From assembly GCA_900769385.1 (NCBI GenBank), contig CAAGGO010000051.1:1-5007 (forward strand): 5,007 nucleotides of DNA, given 5' to 3'. The stretch comes from Rikenellaceae bacterium (GTDB lineage Bacteria > Bacteroidota > Bacteroidia > Bacteroidales > UBA932). Below, one piece after another: positions 1 to 4,989 of this stretch; the stretch's first letter is position 1, and each line of letters starts with the position of its first letter. A program made the translations under genes and the position numbers. Below the pieces are notes generated by a model. It saw only the letters and a program-made list of their open reading frames with translations, did not search any database and was not told where the DNA came from.

Positions 1-20
1 ACACGACGCTCTTCCGATCT
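1..20 (+). other. Illumina TruSeq adapter (3' end of read-1 adapter), not genomic
   Basis: These 20 bases, ACACGACGCTCTTCCGATCT, are the 3' end of the standard TruSeq universal/read-1 adapter. Bases 3-20 are the exact reverse complement of 4990-5007, so the window carries an 18-bp perfect terminal inverted repeat that is purely a library artefact. Genomic sequence begins at base 21. Reading the korB frame leftward through this stretch would add spurious residues to that protein. Confidence 0.98.
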
Positions 21-21
21 C

Positions 22-243
22 TATGTTACAAGACAATCAGCACAAAATCCTGCTGCTGTAAGAAAAACTAAAAAAGCTATCAGAAAAGCATTTGAGAATT
101 CAATGATGGAGAAAGGTACTTCATTTGTTGAGATTGTGAGTACCTGTAATTCCGGATGGAAACTTACACCGGTTAAGGCCAACAAATGGATGGAAGAGAA
201 CATGTTCCCATTCTATCCTCTTGGAGACATGAAAGACAGGTAG
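22..243 (+). CDS. korB: 2-oxoglutarate (2-oxoacid):ferredoxin oxidoreductase, beta subunit, C-terminal fragment
   Basis: This is the last 73 residues of the thiamine-diphosphate-binding beta subunit of a 2-oxoacid:ferredoxin oxidoreductase, ending in TAG at 241-243. The enzyme oxidatively decarboxylates a 2-oxoacid (2-oxoglutarate is the best guess) to the acyl-CoA and passes electrons to ferredoxin in the cytoplasm, a usual route in anaerobic Bacteroidales. The fragment begins YVTRQSAQNP. It carries the family's strand GTSFVEIVSTCNSGW (fragment residues 32-46) followed by LTPVKANKWMEENMFP and the typical PLGD tail (66-69). The TPP site and most of the protein lie upstream and are missing because the library adapter cuts the gene; base 21 is the third base of an interrupted codon. 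korC follows after 80 bp. Substrate specificity cannot be read from this piece; a 2-oxoisovalerate or similar 2-oxoacid enzyme is the alternative. Confidence 0.88.
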   Translation, partial: YVTRQSAQNPAAVRKTKKAIRKAFENSMMEKGTSFVEIVSTCNSGWKLTPVKANKWMEENMFPFYPLGDMKDR

Positions 244-266
244 AACCATTAACGCAATTCCGGCAG

Positions 267-293
267 TTTTCTGCAAAGGATGATTGCAGAAGA
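267..293. repeat. Small inverted repeat between korB and korC
   Basis: TCTGCA (270-275) and TGCAGA (285-290) form a perfect inverted repeat around a 9-nt loop. It extends outward to nine pairs (267-275 with 285-293) if one G-U pair is allowed. It sits within the 80-bp gap between the two subunit genes. There is no T-run after it, so it is not an intrinsic terminator. An mRNA processing or stabilising hairpin between subunit cistrons is possible but unproven, and a repeat this short could arise by chance. Confidence 0.35.
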
Positions 294-323
294 AAAATTG
301 TCGGGAAGAAAAAACTGAATATT

Positions 324-875
324 ATGAAAGAAGAATTGATTATAGCGGGTTTTGGAGGACAGGGAGTGCTTTCAATGGGCAAAATCCTTGCATACTCTGG
401 AATTATGCAGGACAAAGAGGTTAGCTGGATGCCATCATACGGCCCGGAGATGCGTGGTGGTACAGCCAATGTTACTGTAATTATCAGCGACAAGAAAATA
501 GGATCCCCAATTTTGGGCAAATGTGATACTGTGATTGTTCTTAACCAACAGTCTATGGACAAGTTTGAGAGTTATGTAAAACCTGGCGGACTGTTGATTT
601 ATGACCCTAACGGAATTACAAGACATCCTGTTAGAAAAGACATTAATATTTGCTCAATAGAGGCTGCTGAGGAGAGTGCCAGAATGGGCAACCTTAAAGC
701 ATTCAATATGATTGTTTTGGGTGCATTCCTTAAAAAGAAGCCCGTTGTTTCTATGGAGAGTGTAGTTAAGGGTTTGAAAAAATCTTTGCCTGAAAGACAC
801 CACCACCTTATTCCTATGAACGAGGAGGCCATTAAGGTAGGTATGGATAAACTGGTAGAGGTTAATGTTTTATAG
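324..875 (+). CDS. korC: 2-oxoglutarate (2-oxoacid):ferredoxin oxidoreductase, gamma subunit
   Basis: This is a complete 183-residue gamma subunit, the usual size for a stand-alone gamma chain. The gamma domain completes the alpha/beta/gamma oxidoreductase and contributes to CoA binding and assembly. The glycine-rich motif GFGGQG is at residues 9-14, followed by VLSMGKILAYSG, the conserved SYGPEMRGGTANVTVI segment (about 38-53) and SPILG. The frame is open upstream to 186, but ATG 324 is chosen because it puts the glycine motif eight residues from the N-terminus as in homologues, and the upstream reading overlaps the end of korB. No clear Shine-Dalgarno sequence precedes it, as is common in Bacteroidetes. 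It lies 80 bp after korB, presumably in the same transcript, and an intrinsic terminator follows 22 bp after the stop. It should act with korB and an unseen alpha subunit; the exact 2-oxoacid remains uncertain. Confidence 0.92.
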   Translation: MKEELIIAGFGGQGVLSMGKILAYSGIMQDKEVSWMPSYGPEMRGGTANVTVIISDKKIGSPILGKCDTVIVLNQQSMDKFESYVKPGGLLIYDPNGITRHPVRKDINICSIEAAEESARMGNLKAFNMIVLGAFLKKKPVVSMESVVKGLKKSLPERHHHLIPMNEEAIKVGMDKLVEVNVL

Positions 876-897
876 GTTTTTATCAAACTTTTTGATT

Positions 898-937
898 GAG
901 GAACCGGGCAAAGAGAGTGTGCCCGGTTCTTTTTTTT
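898..937 (+). terminator. Intrinsic terminator of the kor operon
   Basis: A perfect 10-bp GC-rich inverted repeat, GAACCGGGCA (901-910) and TGCCCGGTTC (920-929), encloses a 9-nt loop and is followed directly by eight T residues (930-937). The stem can grow by three weak pairs outward (898-900 with 930-932). It lies 22 bp after the korC stop and should end the kor transcript. Its T-tract runs into the -33 element of the next promoter. Confidence 0.95.
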
Positions 938-967
938 GGTGCGGATTAAAGTTTTTTGTTAAATTTG
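935..967 (+). promoter_or_regulatory. Bacteroidetes-type promoter for the coiled-coil gene/zapA operon
   Basis: TTTG at 935-938 (-33 element) and TAAATTTG at 960-967 (-7 element, consensus TAnnTTTG) are separated by 21 bp, inside the range known for the Bacteroidetes primary sigma factor. The expected transcription start is around 972-976, giving a 5' leader of only about 11-15 nt before ATG 987. The -33 TTTG uses the last T residues of the kor terminator, so termination and re-initiation are packed together. Confidence 0.75.
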
Positions 968-986
968 CTGAAGAAATATCCATTCA

Positions 987-1280
987 ATGAGCGCAGAGAG
1001 TCAAATAATAATAAGAAAACTCAAGGGACACATTGAGCAGATTATATCCAAATATGAGTTGGCTCTATCTGAGAATGAGGCGTTGAGAAAAGAATTGGAG
1101 GGATGTTTGGAGGAATTGGAAAACAAGCGTGAAAGGATTAAGGAGTTAGAGAAGAAAGTTGAGCTTATGCAGCTGGGTGATGCCTTTAAGGCTTCATCTG
1201 AGGATGTGAAGGAGGCGAAAAAGAAAATTGGAAAGATTGTGCGGGAGATTGACAAGTGTATATCAATGTTAAATGACTGA
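987..1280 (+). CDS. Small coiled-coil protein of unknown function, upstream of ZapA
   Basis: This is a 97-residue, highly charged, almost wholly alpha-helical protein. Residues about 7-62 show heptad-like spacing of Ile/Leu between Glu/Lys/Arg (for example EALRKELEGCLEELENKRER, then IKELEKKVEL), a likely parallel coiled coil. After a short break (LGDAFKASSED, about 63-73) a second helix ends in VREIDKCISMLND, a tail I recall as conserved in Bacteroidetes proteins at this position. There is no signal peptide or membrane segment, so it is cytoplasmic. ATG 987 lies just after a consensus promoter. The stop TGA (1278-1280) is 2 bp from the zapA ATG, so translation is probably coupled. By size, coiled coil and pairing with zapA it could be a functional counterpart of ZapB, the coiled-coil partner of ZapA in Gammaproteobacteria. 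That is inference from context, as I see no decisive sequence match. Confidence 0.85.
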   Translation: MSAESQIIIRKLKGHIEQIISKYELALSENEALRKELEGCLEELENKRERIKELEKKVELMQLGDAFKASSEDVKEAKKKIGKIVREIDKCISMLND

Positions 1281-1282
1281 TA

Positions 1283-1579
1283 ATGGAAGCGGAAAAACTC
1301 AGGGTTAAGGTTACTATTGCCGAGAGACAATATCCCCTTACCATCCAACCTTCGGAGGAAGAGAATCTGCGTATTGCGGTGGGAAGAATCAGGGAGATGG
1401 TGGAGTCATACAAAAGCAAGTTCAAGGACAGGGACTTGCAGGATGCATTATCAATGTCAGTACTGCAATTTGCCATAAAGGTTGTGCGATTGGAACAAAA
1501 TAAGGAGTTTGACGGTTTAATGGAAGACCTGAAGATTCTTGACAAACAATTGGATGAATACATAGCCGGCAACAACTAG
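1283..1579 (+). CDS. zapA: Cell division protein ZapA (FtsZ-ring-associated)
   Basis: This 98-residue protein matches ZapA, a cytoplasmic protein that binds FtsZ and bundles or cross-links its filaments at the division ring. Residues about 5-22 (LRVKVTIAERQYPLTI) form the N-terminal beta-strand pair typical of the family. They are followed by a helix (about 24-48) containing EEENLRIAVGRIREMVESYKSK, then the conserved region DLQDALSMSVLQFA (51-64), and a C-terminal coiled coil (about 65-95) used for dimer/tetramer formation. Length is normal for the family (about 90-110). The ATG is 2 bp after the stop of the coiled-coil gene, pointing to one operon and translational coupling. Downstream, a 6S RNA candidate begins 41 bp after the stop, matching the zapA-ssrS arrangement known in Escherichia coli. 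Start choice is secure because upstream codons belong to the preceding gene. Confidence 0.92.
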   Translation: MEAEKLRVKVTIAERQYPLTIQPSEEENLRIAVGRIREMVESYKSKFKDRDLQDALSMSVLQFAIKVVRLEQNKEFDGLMEDLKILDKQLDEYIAGNN

Positions 1580-1584
1580 ACTAT

Positions 1585-1620
1585 TTTGACATATTACATA
1601 TTGGCAAAAATTTACTTTTA
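1585..1620 (+). promoter_or_regulatory. Possible promoter for the 6S RNA (weak match)
   Basis: TTTG at 1585-1588 and TACTTTTA at 1613-1620 (five of the six defined positions of TAnnTTTG) lie upstream of the RNA candidate. The spacing of 24 bp is slightly long. The -7-like box abuts the predicted 5' end at 1621, whereas a start about 5-7 nt further on would be expected. Either the RNA begins a few bases inside the predicted stem, or the real promoter is a different one, or the RNA is processed from the zapA transcript. Confidence 0.35.
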
Positions 1621-1808
1621 GCCGTTGGACAACAGCTCTTTGCGAAAATCAACACTTTATTTTACAGAACCGAGTGACCAACAGACAAAGACAGGCCTGG
1701 GTGACCCTTAGGGGGATTCCGTTTTACGGGACGTTGGAAGTTTGCGTCTACCATTGGAGCTCAAATCTTACTTATTAAGATTTTTCTGAAAACAGCGTGT
1801 CCAGCGGC
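1621..1808 (+). ncRNA. ssrS: 6S RNA candidate (RNA polymerase regulator)
   Basis: No protein-coding frame fits this stretch, but it folds like 6S RNA, the roughly 180-200-nt mimic of an open promoter that binds RNA polymerase holoenzyme and is used as a template for short product RNAs. The ends pair over 11 bp, GCCGTTGGACA (1621-1631) with TGTCCAGCGGC (1798-1808), with one G-U, and T-rich TTTTATT follows (1809-1815). Further in, AGCTC (1634-1638) can pair with GAGCT (1757-1761). A hairpin, AAATCTTA/TAAGATTT (1763-1770/1776-1783), sits on the 3' side, as the small hairpin of 6S RNAs does. CCAAC/GTTGG (1678-1682/1733-1737) closes the distal arm. That arm holds CCT-GGG-TGA-CCC-TT-AGG (1696-1712) and TTCCGT/ACGGGA (1717-1722/1726-1731). 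The length of 188 nt and the location directly after zapA fit. Another structured RNA cannot be excluded without a covariance search. Confidence 0.78.
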
Positions 1809-1894
1809 TTTTATTATGCTTATAACTTACTGAAACACTTATAAATAAAACAAATACACCAAACTTAAAAACACATAAAAACTAGAGAGAAGAG
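1809..1894 (+). promoter_or_regulatory. A-rich, G-free leader between the 6S RNA and rny
   Basis: The segment opens with a T-rich run (1809-1815) that may end the 6S RNA. It then becomes strongly A-rich, with no G at all from 1833 to 1884. Just before the start codon comes a purine tract, GAGAGAAGAG (1885-1894), touching ATG 1895. It is too close and of the wrong core to act as a standard Shine-Dalgarno sequence. Unstructured A-rich leaders are a known feature of efficiently translated Bacteroidetes mRNAs. I found no good TTTG/TAnnTTTG pair here, so rny may be transcribed by read-through from the 6S/zapA side or from a promoter I cannot recognise. Confidence 0.5.
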
Positions 1895-3439
1895 ATGGAA
1901 ATTTTAATGATTGCAGTTTTATCACTTTGTGGAGCCATTGGCGGTGCAGTTGCTGCATACTTTGTGGTAAACAATGTAGTGCTCAAGAAGAAAAAGGAGC
2001 AGATACTTAAGGAGGCTGAGACTGAAGGTGAAAATATAAAGAAAGAAAAGATCTTTCAGGCAAAGGAGAAATTCCTGCAGCTCAAGAGTGAACACGAGCA
2101 GTTCATAAACGAAAAAAACAGCCAGATACAGCAGATTGAGAACAAGATCAAACAGAAAGAGATTGTAATCAACCAGCAGAACTCCGAACTCACCAAAAAG
2201 CAGAAAGAGGTAGATCTTATTAAAGAAAATCTTAAGAATCAGGTTGAGATTGTAAACAGAAAGAGTGAGGAGTACGAGAAACTTAAAGTTGAGGCACTTG
2301 AGAAACTTGAGAGCCTTGCAGGTATGAGTGCAGCAGAGGCAAAAGCCCAATTGGTGGAGACAATGAAGGATGAGGCCAAGACTCAGGCTATGTCCTATAT
2401 CAATGATGTTATGGATGAGGCAAGACTTACCGCTTCCAAAGAGGCCAAGAGAATTGTCATCAACACAATCCAGAGAACAGCCCCTGAGACTGCCATTGAA
2501 AATGCCGTTACAGTGTTCAATATTGAGAGCGATGAGATCAAGGGACGTATCATTGGCCGTGAGGGTAGAAATATCCGCGCATTGGAGGCTGCAACAGGTG
2601 TTGAGATTGTTGTAGATGATACCCCTGAGGCAATTTTGCTTTCTGCATTTGACCCGGTAAGAAGGGAGGTTGCAAGACTTGCGCTTCACCAGCTTGTAAC
2701 TGACGGCCGTATCCACCCTGCAAGAATTGAGGAGGTTGTGGCAAAAGTTCAGAAACAGCTTGAGGAGGAAATTCTTGAGACAGGTAAAAGGACTTGTATT
2801 GATTTGGGTATCCACGGTCTTCACATTGAGCTTATCAAGCTAATCGGTAGAATGAAATACCGTTCTTCATACGGACAGAACCTTTTGCAGCATGCACGTG
2901 AGGTTGCCAATATCTGTGCTACCATGGCTTCAGAGCTTGGCCTTAACCCTAAAGCTGCAAAAAGAGCAGGTCTTTTGCACGATATAGGTAAAGTATCAGA
3001 TGAGGATCCTGAGTTGCCACACGCAATTCTTGGTATGAAACTGGCTGAGAAATACAAGGAGAAACCTGAAATATGCAACGCAATCGGTTCTCACCACGAG
3101 GAGGTGGAGATGACATCATTGCTTTCACCGCTTGTACTTGTAGGTGACGCCATTTCAGGCGCAAGACCTGGTGCAAGACGTGAGGTTATTGAGTCTTACA
3201 TCAAGAGATTGCAGGATATGGAGAACATTGCATTGTCTTACCCTGGTGTAACCAAGACATACGCTATCCAGGCAGGTAGGGAACTACGTGTTATTGTAGG
3301 CAGCGAGCAGGTGACAGACCAGCAGGCAGAGCAGCTTTCAATTGACATTGCAAAGAAAATCCAGGATGAAATGGTTTACCCTGGTCAGGTAAAAATTACC
3401 GTTATACGCGAGACAAGGTCTGTAAGTTTTGCAAAATAG
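1895..3439 (+). CDS. rny: Ribonuclease Y (membrane-anchored endoribonuclease)
   Basis: This complete 514-residue RNase Y is close to the usual 500-530. It is an endoribonuclease that initiates bulk mRNA decay and processing at the inner face of the cytoplasmic membrane. Residues 3-25 form a single hydrophobic anchor, followed by KKKK. About 30-140 is a long charged coiled coil rich in K, E and Q. The KH RNA-binding domain (about 207-270) has the GxxG loop in [11 protein letters not shown] (G221-R-E-G224). The HD phosphohydrolase domain (about 325-420) keeps its metal ligands: H333 (QHAREV), H362-D363 (LLHDIGK), H400-H401 (GSHHEE) and D418 (VGDAIS). The conserved C-terminal domain ends in [21 protein letters not shown]. 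The start at 1895 puts the membrane anchor at the very N-terminus as in the family. All catalytic features are intact. The gene follows the 6S RNA candidate by 86 bp, and a hairpin (3429-3446) has the stop codon in its loop. Confidence 0.97.
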   Translation: MEILMIAVLSLCGAIGGAVAAYFVVNNVVLKKKKEQILKEAETEGENIKKEKIFQAKEKFLQLKSEHEQFINEKNSQIQQIENKIKQKEIVINQQNSELTKKQKEVDLIKENLKNQVEIVNRKSEEYEKLKVEALEKLESLAGMSAAEAKAQLVETMKDEAKTQAMSYINDVMDEARLTASKEAKRIVINTIQRTAPETAIENAVTVFNIESDEIKGRIIGREGRNIRALEAATGVEIVVDDTPEAILLSAFDPVRREVARLALHQLVTDGRIHPARIEEVVAKVQKQLEEEILETGKRTCIDLGIHGLHIELIKLIGRMKYRSSYGQNLLQHAREVANICATMASELGLNPKAAKRAGLLHDIGKVSDEDPELPHAILGMKLAEKYKEKPEICNAIGSHHEEVEMTSLLSPLVLVGDAISGARPGARREVIESYIKRLQDMENIALSYPGVTKTYAIQAGRELRVIVGSEQVTDQQAEQLSIDIAKKIQDEMVYPGQVKITVIRETRSVSFAK

Positions 3440-3446
3440 TTTGCAA
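3429..3446. repeat. Hairpin spanning the rny stop codon
   Basis: TTGCAAA (3429-3435) and TTTGCAA (3440-3446) form a perfect 7-bp inverted repeat with loop ATAG, so the TAG stop (3437-3439) is in the loop. It is AT-rich and has no T-tract directly after it, so it is a poor intrinsic terminator. It might protect the mRNA 3' end or be incidental. Confidence 0.4.
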
Positions 3447-3469
3447 TAATTACACTCACCTTTAATAAT

Positions 3470-3593
3470 AAAGATGGCATAAAGGTTGTAAAATGACCTG
3501 TTGCATCTGTAAATCCATCATTTTAACCACAATAATTAGGTGAATTTACGTACAGTATGCAAAAGGTATTAAGTACACTTTTATGCCATTTTT
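3470..3593. repeat. Nested inverted repeats in the rny-symporter intergenic region
   Basis: The outer arms ATGGCATAAA (3474-3483) and TTTATGCCAT (3580-3589) are a perfect 10-bp inverted repeat. The match extends outward through a G-U and three A-T pairs (3470-3473 with 3590-3593) and inward by up to three pairs. Nested within is GGTT..AAAATGA (3484-3487, 3490-3496) facing TCATTTT-AACC (3518-3524, 3525-3528), with a 2-nt bulge. The right arm is followed by T-rich sequence (TTTTTGTAGTTTTTTAG, 3589-3605). It could be a structured 3' UTR or terminator for rny, a small RNA, or a DNA-level operator for the downstream promoter, whose -33 element lies at the right edge. No coding frame fits. Confidence 0.55.
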
Positions 3594-3625
3594 GTAGTTT
3601 TTTAGCATAATTTTTCATACATTTG
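3591..3625 (+). promoter_or_regulatory. Bacteroidetes-type promoter for the BASS transporter operon
   Basis: TTTG at 3591-3594 (-33) and TACATTTG at 3618-3625, a full match to TAnnTTTG (-7), are 23 bp apart, at the long end of the known range. The expected start near 3630-3634 gives a leader of about 20-25 nt before ATG 3655. The -33 element overlaps the edge of the large inverted repeat that ends at 3593, so a protein or structure there could affect initiation. Confidence 0.65.
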
Positions 3626-3654
3626 CTGCTCATTTCTTAACAGAAACTTAACTT

Positions 3655-4602
3655 ATGAAAGAACAGTTGGAAGCCCTTAACGCCCTTACCATAAATTTTG
3701 GTGAAGGGGGAATGAAGATAGTTAACATAATCCTTGCATTCATAATGTTTGGAGTAGCATTGGGAATCAAGATGGATACTTTTAAGGAAGTGTTCACCAA
3801 GCCAAAATCAGTAATAGTTGGAGTTCTTTTGCAATGGATAGGATTGCCGGCAGTAACATTTACGGTTGCATTGGCACTGTCCCCTTTCATTACACCAATG
3901 GTTGCTTTGGGTATGATTCTGGTGGCTTCCTGCCCTGGAGGAAACATCTCCAACTTCATGACTTCCCTTTCTAAAGGTAATATAGAGCTTTCAGTAACTC
4001 TTAGTGCAATCAGCACAGCTTTTGCACCTTTTATAACCCCACTCAACTTCTTCTTCTGGGGTTCAATGTACAACCAAATAATAAGTATGAACAGTGATAT
4101 TCCAAGACTGGTTATCCCGTTCTTCCCTATGCTTGAGCAGATTCTGCTTCTTTTGGGTGTCCCAATTGTGTTAGGAATGCTGTGTGCAAAATACTGCCCG
4201 AACATTACAAAGAAAATTTCAAAACCAACACAATATCTTTCTATACTACTGTTCCTGGTAATGGTAATTGCATCATTCTCACAGAACTTCCAGTTATTCA
4301 TAACACACTTGCACTATATCTGCATCATTGTGCTTATCCATAACGCTTGTGCACTTGCAACAGGATACTTTGGAGCAGCGGCTGCAAAATTGCCTTTCAA
4401 AGAGCGTAAAACACTGACTTTGGAGGTTGGAATACAGAACAGCGGACTAGGTCTTATATTGTTGTTCAACCAGAGCATTTTCCCTCCGGAGATCTGGCAC
4501 GGCCATTATGGCGGAATGCTTATGATTACTGCCTGGTGGGGAATCTGGCACATTATATCGGGACTGACAGTATCAACACTGTTCAAAAGGGTAAAAGAGT
4601 AA
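3655..4602 (+). CDS. Bile acid:sodium symporter (BASS/SBF) family transporter
   Basis: This 315-residue polytopic membrane protein of the BASS family has about ten hydrophobic segments, including about 22-39, 52-75, 82-92, 112-134, 152-178, 194-210, 220-243, 262-276 and 285-308. Members use the sodium gradient to import organic anions; substrates in bacteria include pantoate and other 2-oxo or short acids, so true bile acid transport should not be assumed. Family motifs are clear: CPGGNISN (93-100) in the first crossover helix and EVGIQNSGLG (257-266) in the second. By recall of the Neisseria ASBT structure, S99/N100, S113 and E257/Q261/N262 match its sodium-site residues, and Q60 also appears kept, so both sodium sites look functional. 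ATG 3655 follows a consensus promoter, with no Shine-Dalgarno sequence. The next gene starts 3 bp after the stop, indicating an operon. The substrate is unknown. Confidence 0.92.
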   Translation: MKEQLEALNALTINFGEGGMKIVNIILAFIMFGVALGIKMDTFKEVFTKPKSVIVGVLLQWIGLPAVTFTVALALSPFITPMVALGMILVASCPGGNISNFMTSLSKGNIELSVTLSAISTAFAPFITPLNFFFWGSMYNQIISMNSDIPRLVIPFFPMLEQILLLLGVPIVLGMLCAKYCPNITKKISKPTQYLSILLFLVMVIASFSQNFQLFITHLHYICIIVLIHNACALATGYFGAAAAKLPFKERKTLTLEVGIQNSGLGLILLFNQSIFPPEIWHGHYGGMLMITAWWGIWHIISGLTVSTLFKRVKE

Positions 4603-4605
4603 TTT

Positions 4606-4989
4606 ATGGGTAAGAAAATCCAGGAGTATGATGGCCTGTATGCATTTCTAAGACATTATGTGGACTTTGTCCTTAAAATGTCATACAGGAAAGTAAACTA
4701 TAACGGAGCAGATAAAGTTCCACAGGACGGTGCTGTAATATATGCACCAAACCACACAAATGCGCTTATGGATGCATTGCTTATTCTGGCAATGGACCGT
4801 AAGCCTAAAGTGTTTGTAGCACGTGCAGACATCTTCAAGAACCCCACATTGGCAAAAATCTTTGCTTTCCTTAAGATTATGCCAATTATGCGTATGCGTG
4901 ATGGCATAAGCGAGGTTAAGAAGAATGACAAAACCATTGAGAGGTCTGTAGATGTACTTAAGGACAAGGTTCCTTTCTGTATTTTCCCT
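4606..4989 (+). CDS. Lysophospholipid/glycerol-3-phosphate acyltransferase (PlsC-like), N-terminal part
   Basis: The first 128 residues of a PlsC-like acyltransferase are seen; the reading frame is still open where the library adapter begins, so the gene is cut by the library. Such enzymes move an acyl chain from acyl-CoA or acyl-ACP to a lysophospholipid or glycerol phosphate at the inner membrane. The catalytic block is APNHTNALMDALLIL (48-62), with H50 and D56 in an H-x5-D spacing rather than the commoner H-x4-D. I recall this as usual for the NHxNALLD subgroup. A second block, FVARADIFKNPTLAKIFAFLKIMPIMR (70-96), matches the family's region after the active site, and IFP at the cut fits the start of the FPEG/FPRS-type block III. 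ATG 4606 is 3 bp after the transporter stop. Whether the true substrate is lysophosphatidate, another lysolipid or an ornithine-type lipid is unknown. Confidence 0.88.

Noticed and set aside
186..323. An upstream extension of korC starting at 186
   Set aside because: It overlaps the end of korB by 58 bases, has no family similarity, and would push the glycine-rich motif 46 residues away from its normal N-terminal place.
1186..1575. Minus-strand open frame across the coiled-coil gene/zapA junction
   Set aside because: Both plus-strand genes are well supported and the antisense product is Ser/Leu-rich without a recognisable family.
2370..2615. An overlapping 81-codon plus-strand frame within rny
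   Set aside because: It is an out-of-frame reading of the KH-domain region, with an Arg/Leu/Pro-rich product and no independent start signal.
1922..2824. A 300-codon open frame on the minus strand opposite rny
   Set aside because: It lies wholly inside rny, whose protein is convincing throughout. The antisense product is a low-complexity Leu/Phe/Cys-rich string, as expected from the complement of a Lys/Glu-rich coiled coil, and it matches no family I know.
3429..3446. The hairpin at the rny stop as an intrinsic terminator
   Set aside because: It has an AT-rich 7-bp stem with no T-tract after it; termination at the T-rich region near 3590-3605 is at least as likely.
3648..4301. A 217-codon minus-strand open frame opposite the symporter
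   Set aside because: It is the antisense shadow of a clear membrane transporter. There is no recognisable domain or promoter on that strand.
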